Positions 8,093-15,859 of a DNA stretch of 19,868 nt are shown in pieces. The first letter of the stretch is position 1. Every line of letters starts with the position of its first letter. The DNA is from Candidatus Bathyarchaeota archaeon (GTDB lineage: Archaea > Thermoproteota > Bathyarchaeia > Bathyarchaeales > Bathyarchaeaceae), in assembly GCA_023136395.1 (NCBI GenBank), contig JAGLRI010000003.1:1-19868 (forward strand), read 5' to 3'. The notes under the pieces were generated by a model, which searched no databases, was not told the DNA's origin, and saw only the letters and a list, made by a program, of their open reading frames with translations. Both the position numbers and the translations under genes were made by a program.

Positions 8093-10459
8093 CTAATCTC
8101 CAAAAGTGCTTTTCCAAGCATTCCTCAACGTGGATAGTTCGGCATCAACAATTAGTTCATTGTTTATACCATAGATGGAAAGACGGTTTTTTCTTTTCAC
8201 TCTCCCAACAGAAGAATGTGGGATTCCTTTCATCAATGTTTCAATTTGATCTTTATATTTTTCAGAAACCTCAATTAAAAATCTGCTGTTTGATTCTGAA
8301 AATAAAAGATAGTCATTCCTTTTAATGTTCGATTTTGGGACACGTCCTAAATATAGTTCTGCCCCACATCCACCAGAAAAAGCCATTTCAGCAATAGCAA
8401 CCGCTAATCCTCCTTCTGAGAGATCATGACAGGATTTGATGTAACCAGCATCAATTGTAGCAGTAATGGTTTCCATGATTCTTTTTGCTTCAGATCTAAC
8501 TCTCGGAACACCGTTTCCAATAAATCTGTTTAACTTGAAATATTCTGAACCACCCAATTCAGGATGGGTTTCTCCAACTAAATAAATTAAATTTTCAGGG
8601 TGCTTAAAGTCAACTGAAACAACTCTTCTTACATCAGGAATTATTCCTAAAGCAGTTATTAGCAACGTTGGTGTAACCGGGCCTAGAGGCGACTCGTTGT
8701 ATAAACTATCTTTACCAGAAACAAAGGGTGTTCTAAAAACTTTTGCAAAATCGTAACAAGCTTGAGCTGCTCTAACTAACCCACCCAACCTGTCTGGTTT
8801 TTCTGGATTACCCCAAGTGAAGTTATCAAGTAGAGCGATTCTTCTGCCACCAACTGAAACATTATTTCTTAAAGCTTCGTCGATGCTAGAAGCGGCCATC
8901 CAATAAGGATCTATTTTTCCATAGTTTGGATTCATTCCACAGGATATAGCAATTCCTCTCCAAGAATCTTGTAGTGGTTTAATAACCGCAGAATCATTGG
9001 GTCCACTATACTTGCCTTGTAATGGTTTTAGAACAGTGTTTCCTTGGACTTCGTGGTCATATGTTCTTATCACGGATTCCTTGCTAGCTATATTGGGTGT
9101 AGATAATAATTTCAAAAGACAACTGGTTAGATCTTTTGGCTCAGGAAAGACTGGATCAGAAAACTTAGGTTCCGTCCAGTTTGCTATTCTCGTCACTGTT
9201 GGGGGCTTAAACAGAAAATTGAGATCTAAAACCGCAACTTTATATCCTTTATAATTAACTCTAAGCGTGTTACCTTCGGTAAATCTTCCAATGGGGATCG
9301 CTTCAGCGTCTTCACTTTCAAAAATATCTAAAATTTTATCAAGATTTTTCTTCGGGGCGGATATTAACATTCTTTCTTGGGATTCTGAGATCCATATTTC
9401 CCATGGGCTCATATTCAAATATTTTAGATGAATTCTTTCTAAGTCAACGTAAATTCCGCACTTGGATCTGTATGCCATTTCGCCTGCAGCGGAGGATAAA
9501 CCTCCTCCTCCCAGATCAGTTATACCTGAACAAAGCTCTTGATCTCTTATTTTTAAAATAGCACGCGTTAGTTTTTCTTCCTCTATTGGATTTGCTATTT
9601 GAACCGCAGATCTTGATACCTCTTCTGATTTTTCGGTTAATTCTACTGAAGCAAAAGTAACCCCGTGGATTCCGTCTCTCCCTGTTTTTCCACCAGCTAG
9701 AATGGCAATGTCGCCTATTTTAGTGGCTCTTACAAATTTATTTATTGGAAGAATTCCTATACAGCCACAGTAAACCACAACATTACCCACATATCCTTCA
9801 TCAAAATATATAGCTCCGTTTACTGTAGGGATTCCCATATTGTTTCCATAATGACCTATCCCAGCAACTACGCCATTAAAAAGATGTTTTGGATGTTTTG
9901 ATCCCAGAGGAAGTTTTTCATAAGCATAATTTAAAGGTCCAAAACATAGGACATCGGTACATGCAATTGGTTTTGCCCAAACGCCTAAAACGTCCCTGAT
10001 AACACCGCCTGTACCTGTTGCCGCTCCTCCAAAGGGCTCAATAGCGGAGGGGTGATTGTGGGTTTCAACTTTAAAAGCAATGGAATAGCCTCTTTCAAAA
10101 TCAACTATACCTGCATTATCCTTGAAAACATCAATGCACCAAGACAAATTAAGCTCCTTTGTTGCCTGGGCTATGTAAGTTTGAAACAAACTCCCTAAGA
10201 TAAGAGTACCATCGGGTGAAACTACATCTCCTTTAAAGGTTTTGTGATAACAGTGTTCGGACCAAGTTTGACCAATAGTCTGAAGCTCAACATCGGTTGG
10301 ATTTCTTTTTTTACTTAAAAAATATTCTTGGGTTGCCTTCATTTCTTTAATGCTTAAAGCAAGTCCAAGCTCATTACTAACTTCAATTAGTTGTTTTGCA
10401 GTTACATCCATTAAATTGATGACAAAAAGCTCAAAGGGTAGATCTTTTCTTAGGTACAA
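8093..10459 (-). CDS. purL: Phosphoribosylformylglycinamidine synthase, synthetase subunit
   Basis: A 788-residue small-type PurL, the ATP-dependent ligase of the PurSLQ complex (FGAR + ammonia to FGAM). The catalytic His is in WSEHCYHK (His69/His72). ETHNHPSA and PFGGAATGTGGVIRDV form the first nucleotide/Mg site. DLGGGGLSSAAGEM is the first-half glycine-rich block and HDLSEGGLAVAIAEM its duplicate in the second half, showing the internal repeat. Slightly longer than the usual 720-750. TTG 10459 begins 2 bases after the purS stop; ATG 10411 (residue 17) is an alternative. I prefer the longer form because its first residues (ELFVINLMDV) resemble the region preceding the first helix in relatives, but neither start has a strong Shine-Dalgarno. 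PurS upstream and PurQ downstream complete the three-subunit enzyme. Confidence 0.95.
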   Translation of the reverse strand: MYLRKDLPFELFVINLMDVTAKQLIEVSNELGLALSIKEMKATQEYFLSKKRNPTDVELQTIGQTWSEHCYHKTFKGDVVSPDGTLILGSLFQTYIAQATKELNLSWCIDVFKDNAGIVDFERGYSIAFKVETHNHPSAIEPFGGAATGTGGVIRDVLGVWAKPIACTDVLCFGPLNYAYEKLPLGSKHPKHLFNGVVAGIGHYGNNMGIPTVNGAIYFDEGYVGNVVVYCGCIGILPINKFVRATKIGDIAILAGGKTGRDGIHGVTFASVELTEKSEEVSRSAVQIANPIEEEKLTRAILKIRDQELCSGITDLGGGGLSSAAGEMAYRSKCGIYVDLERIHLKYLNMSPWEIWISESQERMLISAPKKNLDKILDIFESEDAEAIPIGRFTEGNTLRVNYKGYKVAVLDLNFLFKPPTVTRIANWTEPKFSDPVFPEPKDLTSCLLKLLSTPNIASKESVIRTYDHEVQGNTVLKPLQGKYSGPNDSAVIKPLQDSWRGIAISCGMNPNYGKIDPYWMAASSIDEALRNNVSVGGRRIALLDNFTWGNPEKPDRLGGLVRAAQACYDFAKVFRTPFVSGKDSLYNESPLGPVTPTLLITALGIIPDVRRVVSVDFKHPENLIYLVGETHPELGGSEYFKLNRFIGNGVPRVRSEAKRIMETITATIDAGYIKSCHDLSEGGLAVAIAEMAFSGGCGAELYLGRVPKSNIKRNDYLLFSESNSRFLIEVSEKYKDQIETLMKGIPHSSVGRVKRKNRLSIYGINNELIVDAELSTLRNAWKSTFGD

Positions 10460-10461
10460 GG

Positions 10462-10713
10462 TTATTCGATTCTCTCAACATGAATTTTGTAATTGTCTTT
10501 TACAGGGTTAGCAAGTAATTTTTTACACATCTCATCTACGCGAGTGTATACTTCTTCCTCAGAATTTGCTTCAAGATATATATTGTAGACTTTACTTATA
10601 CCAACTTCACGAATTTTAAAACCTAGGTCCACCAATGACTCCGCGGAAGTCTCTCCTTCAGGATCTGAAAGACCTGGTTTAAGGCTGATTTCCACCTTAG
10701 CTCGGTATTTCAT
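10462..10713 (-). CDS. purS: Phosphoribosylformylglycinamidine synthase, PurS subunit
   Basis: Small 83-residue PurS, the structural subunit that bridges PurL and PurQ in bacterial and archaeal FGAM synthase. The typical pattern is visible: KYRAKVEISLKPGLSDPEG, a strand-helix stretch GFKIREVGISKVYNIYLEA, then DEMCKKLLANPV and a final strand. I choose ATG 10713, which has GAGGT eight bases upstream and gives the normal family length; a longer frame to 10758 would overlap purM and add 15 unrelated residues. The gene lies 22 bases after the purM stop and 2 bases before the purL start. Confidence 0.93.
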   Translation of the reverse strand: MKYRAKVEISLKPGLSDPEGETSAESLVDLGFKIREVGISKVYNIYLEANSEEEVYTRVDEMCKKLLANPVKDNYKIHVERIE

Positions 10714-10735
10714 TACATAAACCTCGTTGAGGAGA

Positions 10736-11887
10736 TTACGGGTATTGAAACTTACCAAACGGGCTGTGGATTGTCAATTTGTTTCCCTCTCTGCCCGCCA
10801 TGCATTTTCCTATGATTTGAGCTCCCAAACCAAAACTTTCTGAAATGCTCAGAATGTTTTCTGCTACTTCCTCATTTGCGATTATCTCGATACCAACTCC
10901 CATGTTCCCGCCTCTATACATATTTCTCCAAGTTTCTTTTGACTTTTTTTGAATTAAATAAAAAATCGGATCTGGATCTTGGAGATTGTTTTTAATGTAG
11001 TGAATGTTTCGGCCCAACCTCAAACATTTAGTTTGTCCCCCTCCAGTATTATGAATTAAGCCTTTTGTATAGTGTTGAAATTTTTTTAGTACCTTTGAAA
11101 TTACTGGCGCGAATAATCTGGTTGGTGATATAATGGCTTCTCCCACGGTCATTCCAAGTTCATCATTATAGTCATCAAACTTGAAGCTTCCTGAATAACC
11201 TTTTCCGTTAGGATTGCTAATCTCCGGATATTTTTTTTCATAACCTCTCTCCATCAAACAGTGTCTAGCCAAAGTTATAAAATTGCACATTATTCCACTG
11301 TTTTCTTCCCTTTCGTATTTTGTCTTTCCACCACTTCTCAACCCAATTATAACGTCCCCTTCTTTAATTTCGTTTCCAGTTATTATTTCACTTTTTTTTG
11401 CTTTGGCATGAATGGTTCCTGAGATACTTAGTGTCCTTAATTGGTCGGGAAGATCTGCCGTTTCTCCACCAGCAAAACGAATGTTTATTCCATAACGCTT
11501 CAAAAGGTCAAAATATTCCTTAAATCCTAAACTGAGTGTTTTTAAAATATCTTGTTTTGGAAGTCTTAACGGATTAACTGCGACATAATCAACGAAAACG
11601 GGATTCCCTAACACTCCAACACATGCTATATCATCGATATTCATCGCAATGGTGTCTTGAGCTAATCCTTTAAACCATCTTATTTCCCCCGTCTCTTTCC
11701 AATGAAGATAACTTTGGATTGGTTTGCTGCCGGCACAATCTGCATGCATACACTCAACGTACTCAGGAAAATCTGGGTCTTGAGATATAACTGAAAACGC
11801 TTCGGGATGCAAATTATCTATTAATGACTGAAAAAAATTTATCCCTTTCTTCTCAACATCAACTCCAAGCTGAGCATATTTCGACAT
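10736..11887 (-). CDS. purM: Phosphoribosylformylglycinamidine cyclo-ligase (AIR synthetase), long form
   Basis: AIR synthetase of 383 residues, converting FGAM to AIR with ATP. Standard PurM is about 340 residues. Recognisable blocks are YAQLGVDVEKKG at the N-terminus, HADCAGSK (48-55, the usual 'DGVGTK' site), AMNIDDIACVG, GGETAD (140-145) and GDVIIGLRS. After the last, an insertion (GGKTKYEREENSG) replaces the usual short 'SGLHSNG' turn. C-terminal HNTGGGQTKCLR, WRNMYRGGNMG and SFGLGAQIIGK correspond to the normal glycine-rich and final helices. The pattern HWKETGEI...KGLAQD and the tyrosine-rich insertion resemble the long PurM I remember from Bacteroidetes. ATG 11887 is chosen over the TTG two codons earlier because AAGGA lies at proper distance from the ATG. 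It is 79 bases after purF. Confidence 0.92.
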   Translation of the reverse strand: MSKYAQLGVDVEKKGINFFQSLIDNLHPEAFSVISQDPDFPEYVECMHADCAGSKPIQSYLHWKETGEIRWFKGLAQDTIAMNIDDIACVGVLGNPVFVDYVAVNPLRLPKQDILKTLSLGFKEYFDLLKRYGINIRFAGGETADLPDQLRTLSISGTIHAKAKKSEIITGNEIKEGDVIIGLRSGGKTKYEREENSGIMCNFITLARHCLMERGYEKKYPEISNPNGKGYSGSFKFDDYNDELGMTVGEAIISPTRLFAPVISKVLKKFQHYTKGLIHNTGGGQTKCLRLGRNIHYIKNNLQDPDPIFYLIQKKSKETWRNMYRGGNMGVGIEIIANEEVAENILSISESFGLGAQIIGKCMAGREGNKLTIHSPFGKFQYP

Positions 11888-11966
11888 AGTCAATCCTTCA
11901 TTTCCTCTCTTTTTCCAACGTTAGTTCATATTTAAGTAACGGGAATTCCTCCAACAGAATATGTTG

Positions 11967-13304
11967 CTAAAGGGGATATTCACCAGTCCAACAAGCTAAG
12001 CATAAATTGTTTTGAGGAACCCCTATGGCATCTACAAAATCTTCTAATGTATTGTATTTTAAAGTATTAGCATTAATCTTATCTTTAATTTCGTTTACAC
12101 TATGCTTCTTTGCTATAAGTTCGTTGTATGATCTTGTAGAAATGCCATATCTACATGGCGCAACAAGTGGAGGGCAACCAATCCTTACGTTAACTGCTTT
12201 TGCCCCTACGTCAATAAGTTCTTTCACTTTGTTTTTAATCTGAGTTCCCCGAACTATGGAATCATCACATAAAATAATTCTCTGTCCTTTTACAGCTTCA
12301 ACAATTACAGAAAGTTTTTCGTTGGCAATTCTGTCTCTAACAGCCTGCTCTAATGGTGTATAACTTCTATCTGAATACCTATTATAAAGATAAACATCGT
12401 CATAAGTAATGCCTGATTGCATATGATAGCCCAAAGCGTAACCTATGCCAGACATTGGAATAGGAGAAACCTTGTCTGCAACAATATTATCACCTTCTGC
12501 CAATTTACCCCCCAGTCTGTTCCGTGCATTTCGAACAGAAATTCCATCTATGATTGAATCATAACGGGCAAAATACCCCCATTCAAAAGCACAATGAGCC
12601 TTCCTTTTGCTAGGTAATTTTTTCACAGAACTAAAACCGTCCTTATCAATACGCACAATTTCTCCAGGTTCTAAATCTCGGAATAAACGCATTCCAATAA
12701 AGTCAAAAGCACATGACTCAGAAGAAACTGCCCAACCACGTTCGTTTTTACCTAAAATCAGTGGTTTAAATGCATAAGGATCTCTAACAGCGTATAAACT
12801 ACCTTCGTTTAATATAACTAAAGAATAAGACCCTCTAACTTGTTCCGACATCTTTACTATTCCTTCCACGATTTCCCTATTTTCACCTATTAATTTTGCT
12901 AATATTTCCACATCATTTCCTGTTGAGAATGAATGGCCTTTATCTTTTAATTTCCCAATTAATTCTGTTGAATTGATTATTTTTCCACTAAAGGCTATCG
13001 CGAATTTGCCAAGTTTTGACTCGAGCATAATGGGTTGACGATCTTTAAGACTCACGTGACCTATACCCAAAGTGCCTTCCAATCTTCTGAGGTCATCTAA
13101 CATAAATTTATGTTTAACAAAACCTTCATGAGTCATTAATTTAATATCCATATTATCTGATGTGGAGATACCGCAGTATTTTTGTCCGCGATGTTGCAGA
13201 TTGAATATACCATAGAACAAATCCTTTATGCAATTATCAATAGAACATAAACCAAATACTCCACAGTTATCCGCAAAAAAAGGCGTTGCTCCAACATACT
13301 CCAA
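11967..13304 (-). CDS. purF: Amidophosphoribosyltransferase
   Basis: Glutamine PRPP amidotransferase, the first committed purine step (PRPP + Gln to phosphoribosylamine). Of 445 residues. A 13-residue propeptide precedes the nucleophile Cys14 (NCGVFG), followed by LQHRGQKYCGIS of the Ntn-type glutaminase domain. The PRPP loop is CDDSIVRGTQ. All four iron-sulfur ligands of the Bacillus-type enzyme can be placed: Cys238 (HCAFEWGYF), Cys377 (GCPP), Cys435 and Cys438 (CLAC near the C-terminus), so this is the [4Fe-4S], propeptide-processed type, probably oxygen-sensitive. It starts at TTG 13304 with AGGTG seven bases upstream. The 92-base gap after purB is the longest inside the operon apart from the purP-stub region and carries a hairpin, so separate control of purF onward is possible. 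Confidence 0.95.
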   Translation of the reverse strand: MEYVGATPFFADNCGVFGLCSIDNCIKDLFYGIFNLQHRGQKYCGISTSDNMDIKLMTHEGFVKHKFMLDDLRRLEGTLGIGHVSLKDRQPIMLESKLGKFAIAFSGKIINSTELIGKLKDKGHSFSTGNDVEILAKLIGENREIVEGIVKMSEQVRGSYSLVILNEGSLYAVRDPYAFKPLILGKNERGWAVSSESCAFDFIGMRLFRDLEPGEIVRIDKDGFSSVKKLPSKRKAHCAFEWGYFARYDSIIDGISVRNARNRLGGKLAEGDNIVADKVSPIPMSGIGYALGYHMQSGITYDDVYLYNRYSDRSYTPLEQAVRDRIANEKLSVIVEAVKGQRIILCDDSIVRGTQIKNKVKELIDVGAKAVNVRIGCPPLVAPCRYGISTRSYNELIAKKHSVNEIKDKINANTLKYNTLEDFVDAIGVPQNNLCLACWTGEYPL

Positions 13305-13367
13305 AGTATTACACCTATATTATTTAAAAACAAAGTAAGATAAAAAGAATTTTTAAATGAAAATGTT

Positions 13368-13390
13368 AAAAAACGTACATTTCGTTTTTT
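13368..13390. other. Inverted repeat between purB and purF
   Basis: AAAAAACG, a seven-base loop, then CGTTTTTT: a perfect 8-bp stem flanked by T/A runs, a few bases past the purB stop in the direction of transcription. It could act as a weak terminator or processing site between purB and purF, or simply reflect AT-rich sequence. The stem is mostly A-T pairs, so folding energy would be low. Confidence 0.4.
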
Positions 13391-13396
13391 ACTTCA

Positions 13397-14794
13397 TTAC
13401 CACAATTTTGCTTTCTTCAATCTTTTCTCCCAAAGCAAGGTTACCTTTTCCGTTTTCTCAGCTGCAATCCCAACATATTTAGATGGTGTTGAGATAACTT
13501 CCAGCTGCATATTCGAAAATTTTTTTAGATAAGACTGAAGTTCTTTGTCACTTAACGCGATTTCAGGTAAAGATTTTCCTGTTTGATAAGATGTCATGAT
13601 TAGCTTTCTTACATATTCGTGCGCATTGGGATGACCATGGAATGCTAATAAAACGTAAAGAGGTTCAGCAATAATCTTATCCTCATTTAATTCAAAATTC
13701 TTTTTCATATTCTCTCTATCAACTTGCAGATTATTACAAACCCGATTCATTCGTCTAACAGAAGAATCGAATGCCATTAAAAGCTCTGGTGTGTATCTTT
13801 GGGAACAAGAGTTTGTTAAATCTCTTTGATGCTCTGAAATCTGGTTCAGATACATAGTGACTATATGTGGCATAAATTTTATCCACATGCTCTCAACATT
13901 TTCAAAATTGATTGGATTCCTTTTTTGAGGCATTGTTGAAGAACCAACTTGATCTTCTTCAAATGGTTCCCCAACCTCTCCGATTTCTGACCTTTGCAGA
14001 TTTCTCATGTCCCTAGCAAAATTTGCTAGAACCCCGAAACTAGATATTATTGAGTGAATGAAATCAGTTACTCCTTCTGGAGGAATTATTTGTGTAGAAA
14101 TTTCTGCGGGCTTTAAACCAAGTCCTTCGTCTAAGAAATCTCTTTCAAAGCTTTCTGGGTCCTCAAATAATAATGAAGATGCATTGTAGGCGCCAACTGC
14201 TCCAGAGAATTTTCCTACTAGATTATCCGTTGTTGTTTTTAGATTTAGAATTCTGTTTCCCCACCGATTTACATATTGTGCTATAGCAAATCCGAAAGTT
14301 ATTGGTTCAGCGTGTTGTCCGTGAGTTCTTCCTATTTGAATTGTATCCTTTTCTCTTTTTGCCAGATCTATCCATAACTTTTCTAACTTCACCATGTCAG
14401 GTAAAATAATATTTTTTGTGGCATCCCTGTATCTTAAGGCGTTAGCCGTATCAACAATGTCATAAGAGGTGGCAGTTGTGTGAACAAAAGGTTTTGCTTC
14501 ATCACTCACTCTATCGAGTATTACGTTTACTAGGGCCTTAATCTCATGCTTGATTTTACTTTCTTCTTTGTAGACGTCGCTTGCCATTATTTGAGAAGTG
14601 GCTTGAACAACTTCCCCAGCGATTTTTGGGGTGCAGATACCATATTTTGCAAAGGTTTTTGTAAGAACGCCTTCAATTTTAGCCTTATACTTTACAAAGG
14701 CTTCCTCAGATAGATATTGTTCTAACTCTTTAACAGAATATCGGTAGTCAGTAGGAGAGATAAGATTGAATGGGGATGGTGCTTCTTTATTCAT
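13397..14794 (-). CDS. purB: Adenylosuccinate lyase
   Basis: A 465-residue member of the fumarase/aspartase superfamily that cleaves SAICAR to AICAR + fumarate and adenylosuccinate to AMP + fumarate. The signature loop GSSTMPQKRNP (284-294) holds the catalytic Ser285/286. RTHGQHAEP has His158 and His161, the general-acid/substrate-binding region. HTTATSYDIVDTA fits the first conserved block. The length is within the normal range. ATG 14794 has GAGGTCACCTC directly upstream, which contains a Shine-Dalgarno (AGGT). Only 17 bases separate it from the stop of the purP fragment. Serves both IMP and AMP synthesis; cytoplasmic homotetramer in relatives. Confidence 0.95.
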   Translation of the reverse strand: MNKEAPSPFNLISPTDYRYSVKELEQYLSEEAFVKYKAKIEGVLTKTFAKYGICTPKIAGEVVQATSQIMASDVYKEESKIKHEIKALVNVILDRVSDEAKPFVHTTATSYDIVDTANALRYRDATKNIILPDMVKLEKLWIDLAKREKDTIQIGRTHGQHAEPITFGFAIAQYVNRWGNRILNLKTTTDNLVGKFSGAVGAYNASSLLFEDPESFERDFLDEGLGLKPAEISTQIIPPEGVTDFIHSIISSFGVLANFARDMRNLQRSEIGEVGEPFEEDQVGSSTMPQKRNPINFENVESMWIKFMPHIVTMYLNQISEHQRDLTNSCSQRYTPELLMAFDSSVRRMNRVCNNLQVDRENMKKNFELNEDKIIAEPLYVLLAFHGHPNAHEYVRKLIMTSYQTGKSLPEIALSDKELQSYLKKFSNMQLEVISTPSKYVGIAAEKTEKVTLLWEKRLKKAKLW

Positions 14795-14811
14795 GAGGTG
14801 ACCTCAGCTAG

Positions 14812-14916
14812 CTAGCCTTGCCATGCATCTAGAGCTGAATGGGTGCCTATGTTTAAACATATTGGGTCAGTATACGATTCGACAATTTCCTGTATTTCCT
14901 TTCTTTCTATTGCCAT
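14812..14916 (-). pseudogene. purP: N-terminal stub of purP (formate-dependent AICAR formyltransferase/FAICAR synthetase)
   Basis: Between purC and purB is a 34-codon ORF. Its ATG overlaps the purC stop (TAATG), a typical coupled arrangement. The peptide begins MAIERKEIQEIVESY and contains ICLNIGTHSALDAWQG, which matches the N-terminal block of archaeal PurP (typically '..IATIGSHSALDI.DGAKDEGF'). It then ends at TAG where the family would continue with AKDEGF and more than 300 further residues. PurP converts AICAR to FAICAR with ATP and formate, the step right after PurB. The stub lies in a different frame from purB, so it is not an N-terminal extension of that protein. The end falls at a GCTAGCTAGC stretch that may mark the deletion point. 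I am confident of the coding stretch and its similarity; loss of function is inferred, and a full copy may exist elsewhere in the genome. Confidence 0.75.
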
Positions 14917-15842
14917 TATCTGGTCAACTCTTCCATTAGCTCATTAACACTTCTTAAGGCAAGGTCTTCTATTTTTCTTTTTCCTATTAATACTTGGTAG
15001 GATCCCGTACATCTTTTAGAAATCTCTTCTACAACTAATGAGGGTAATGTCGGTGGTTTACCTTCACCAGTGAAACTTATTCTCTTTAAGTATTCTCTTA
15101 AAAATTCTTTATCAAGAGCATGCCCTTCTTGTTGTTCTCCAACTTTATAGTACTGTTTTGCCCAGAATCTAGCAGAGTCGTGGGTAGGTGGTTCATCTAT
15201 CTGTATAAGGTTGTTGTTATATCTTCCATACTCCAGTTTAAAGTCAGGAATGATGATATCCTTAGAGTCGGCTTCTTTATTATAAAATTCAAAGAGTTTA
15301 AAAGTGGCTTCTTCAAGTTCCCGCCACTCTTCAGCGTTAACCAATTTGTTGTTAATCGCTTGGGCTTTAGTTATCTCTACGTCGTGCCCCGCGTCAGTTT
15401 TTGTTGTAGGGGTTAGGATCATTTCCGGTAGTTCTTCGGCTAATTGTAAACCTTCGGGTAAATTGACGCCGCTTATTGTTCTCCTTCCTTTTTTGTATTC
15501 TCTCCATGCCGAGCCATATAGATATCCTCTAGTCACCCACTCTATGTCAATTCGTTCTACTTTTTGAACTTTCATAGTTCTATCGTCAATTTGTTCGAGG
15601 TAGTGGTTTGGAAAAATTTTTTTTGTTCTTTTAAGCCAATAAACTGAGAGATTATTTAATGCTTCACCTTTACGTGGAATGCCAGTGGGGAGATTTACGT
15701 CAAAAGCAGATATTCTATCAGTTGAAGCAAGCAATAGCGTCTCGCCAAGATCATATACGTCCCTAACTTTTCCTCGTTTAAATAATGGGTACGGTAAGTT
15801 GGTTTCTAATATGATTTCATGGTTTGTCTTCATTTCGAACAT
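14916..15842 (-). CDS. purC: Phosphoribosylaminoimidazole-succinocarboxamide (SAICAR) synthase
   Basis: A 308-residue SAICAR synthetase, ligating aspartate to CAIR with ATP. KRGKVRDVYDLGE is the N-terminal nucleotide-binding hairpin, STDRISAFDVNLP a family signature, and VTRGYLYGSAWREY and PTTKTDAGHD belong to the substrate site. KDIIIPDFKLEYG and IDEPPTHDSARFW carry the acidic Mg-binding region. This is the long (about 300-residue) type rather than the ~235-residue bacterial type. ATG 15842 has AAGGG five bases upstream. It is 17 bases after purE, and its TAA overlaps the ATG of the purP stub. Confidence 0.95.
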   Translation of the reverse strand: MFEMKTNHEIILETNLPYPLFKRGKVRDVYDLGETLLLASTDRISAFDVNLPTGIPRKGEALNNLSVYWLKRTKKIFPNHYLEQIDDRTMKVQKVERIDIEWVTRGYLYGSAWREYKKGRRTISGVNLPEGLQLAEELPEMILTPTTKTDAGHDVEITKAQAINNKLVNAEEWRELEEATFKLFEFYNKEADSKDIIIPDFKLEYGRYNNNLIQIDEPPTHDSARFWAKQYYKVGEQQEGHALDKEFLREYLKRISFTGEGKPPTLPSLVVEEISKRCTGSYQVLIGKRKIEDLALRSVNELMEELTR

Positions 15843-15859
15843 AACAACCCTTTATCTAA

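Noticed and set aside
8011..8325. Plus-strand ORF across the purL/purQ junction
   Set aside because: Antisense to two clearly conserved genes; no recognisable protein and no initiation signals.
14795..14916. Possibility that the purP stub is an N-terminal extension of PurB
   Set aside because: It is in a different frame and ends at its own TAG, while purB has its own ATG with a Shine-Dalgarno site.
15120..15567. Two overlapping plus-strand ORFs opposite purC
   Set aside because: Both are shadows of purC, and the proteins encoded are low-complexity and unlike any family.
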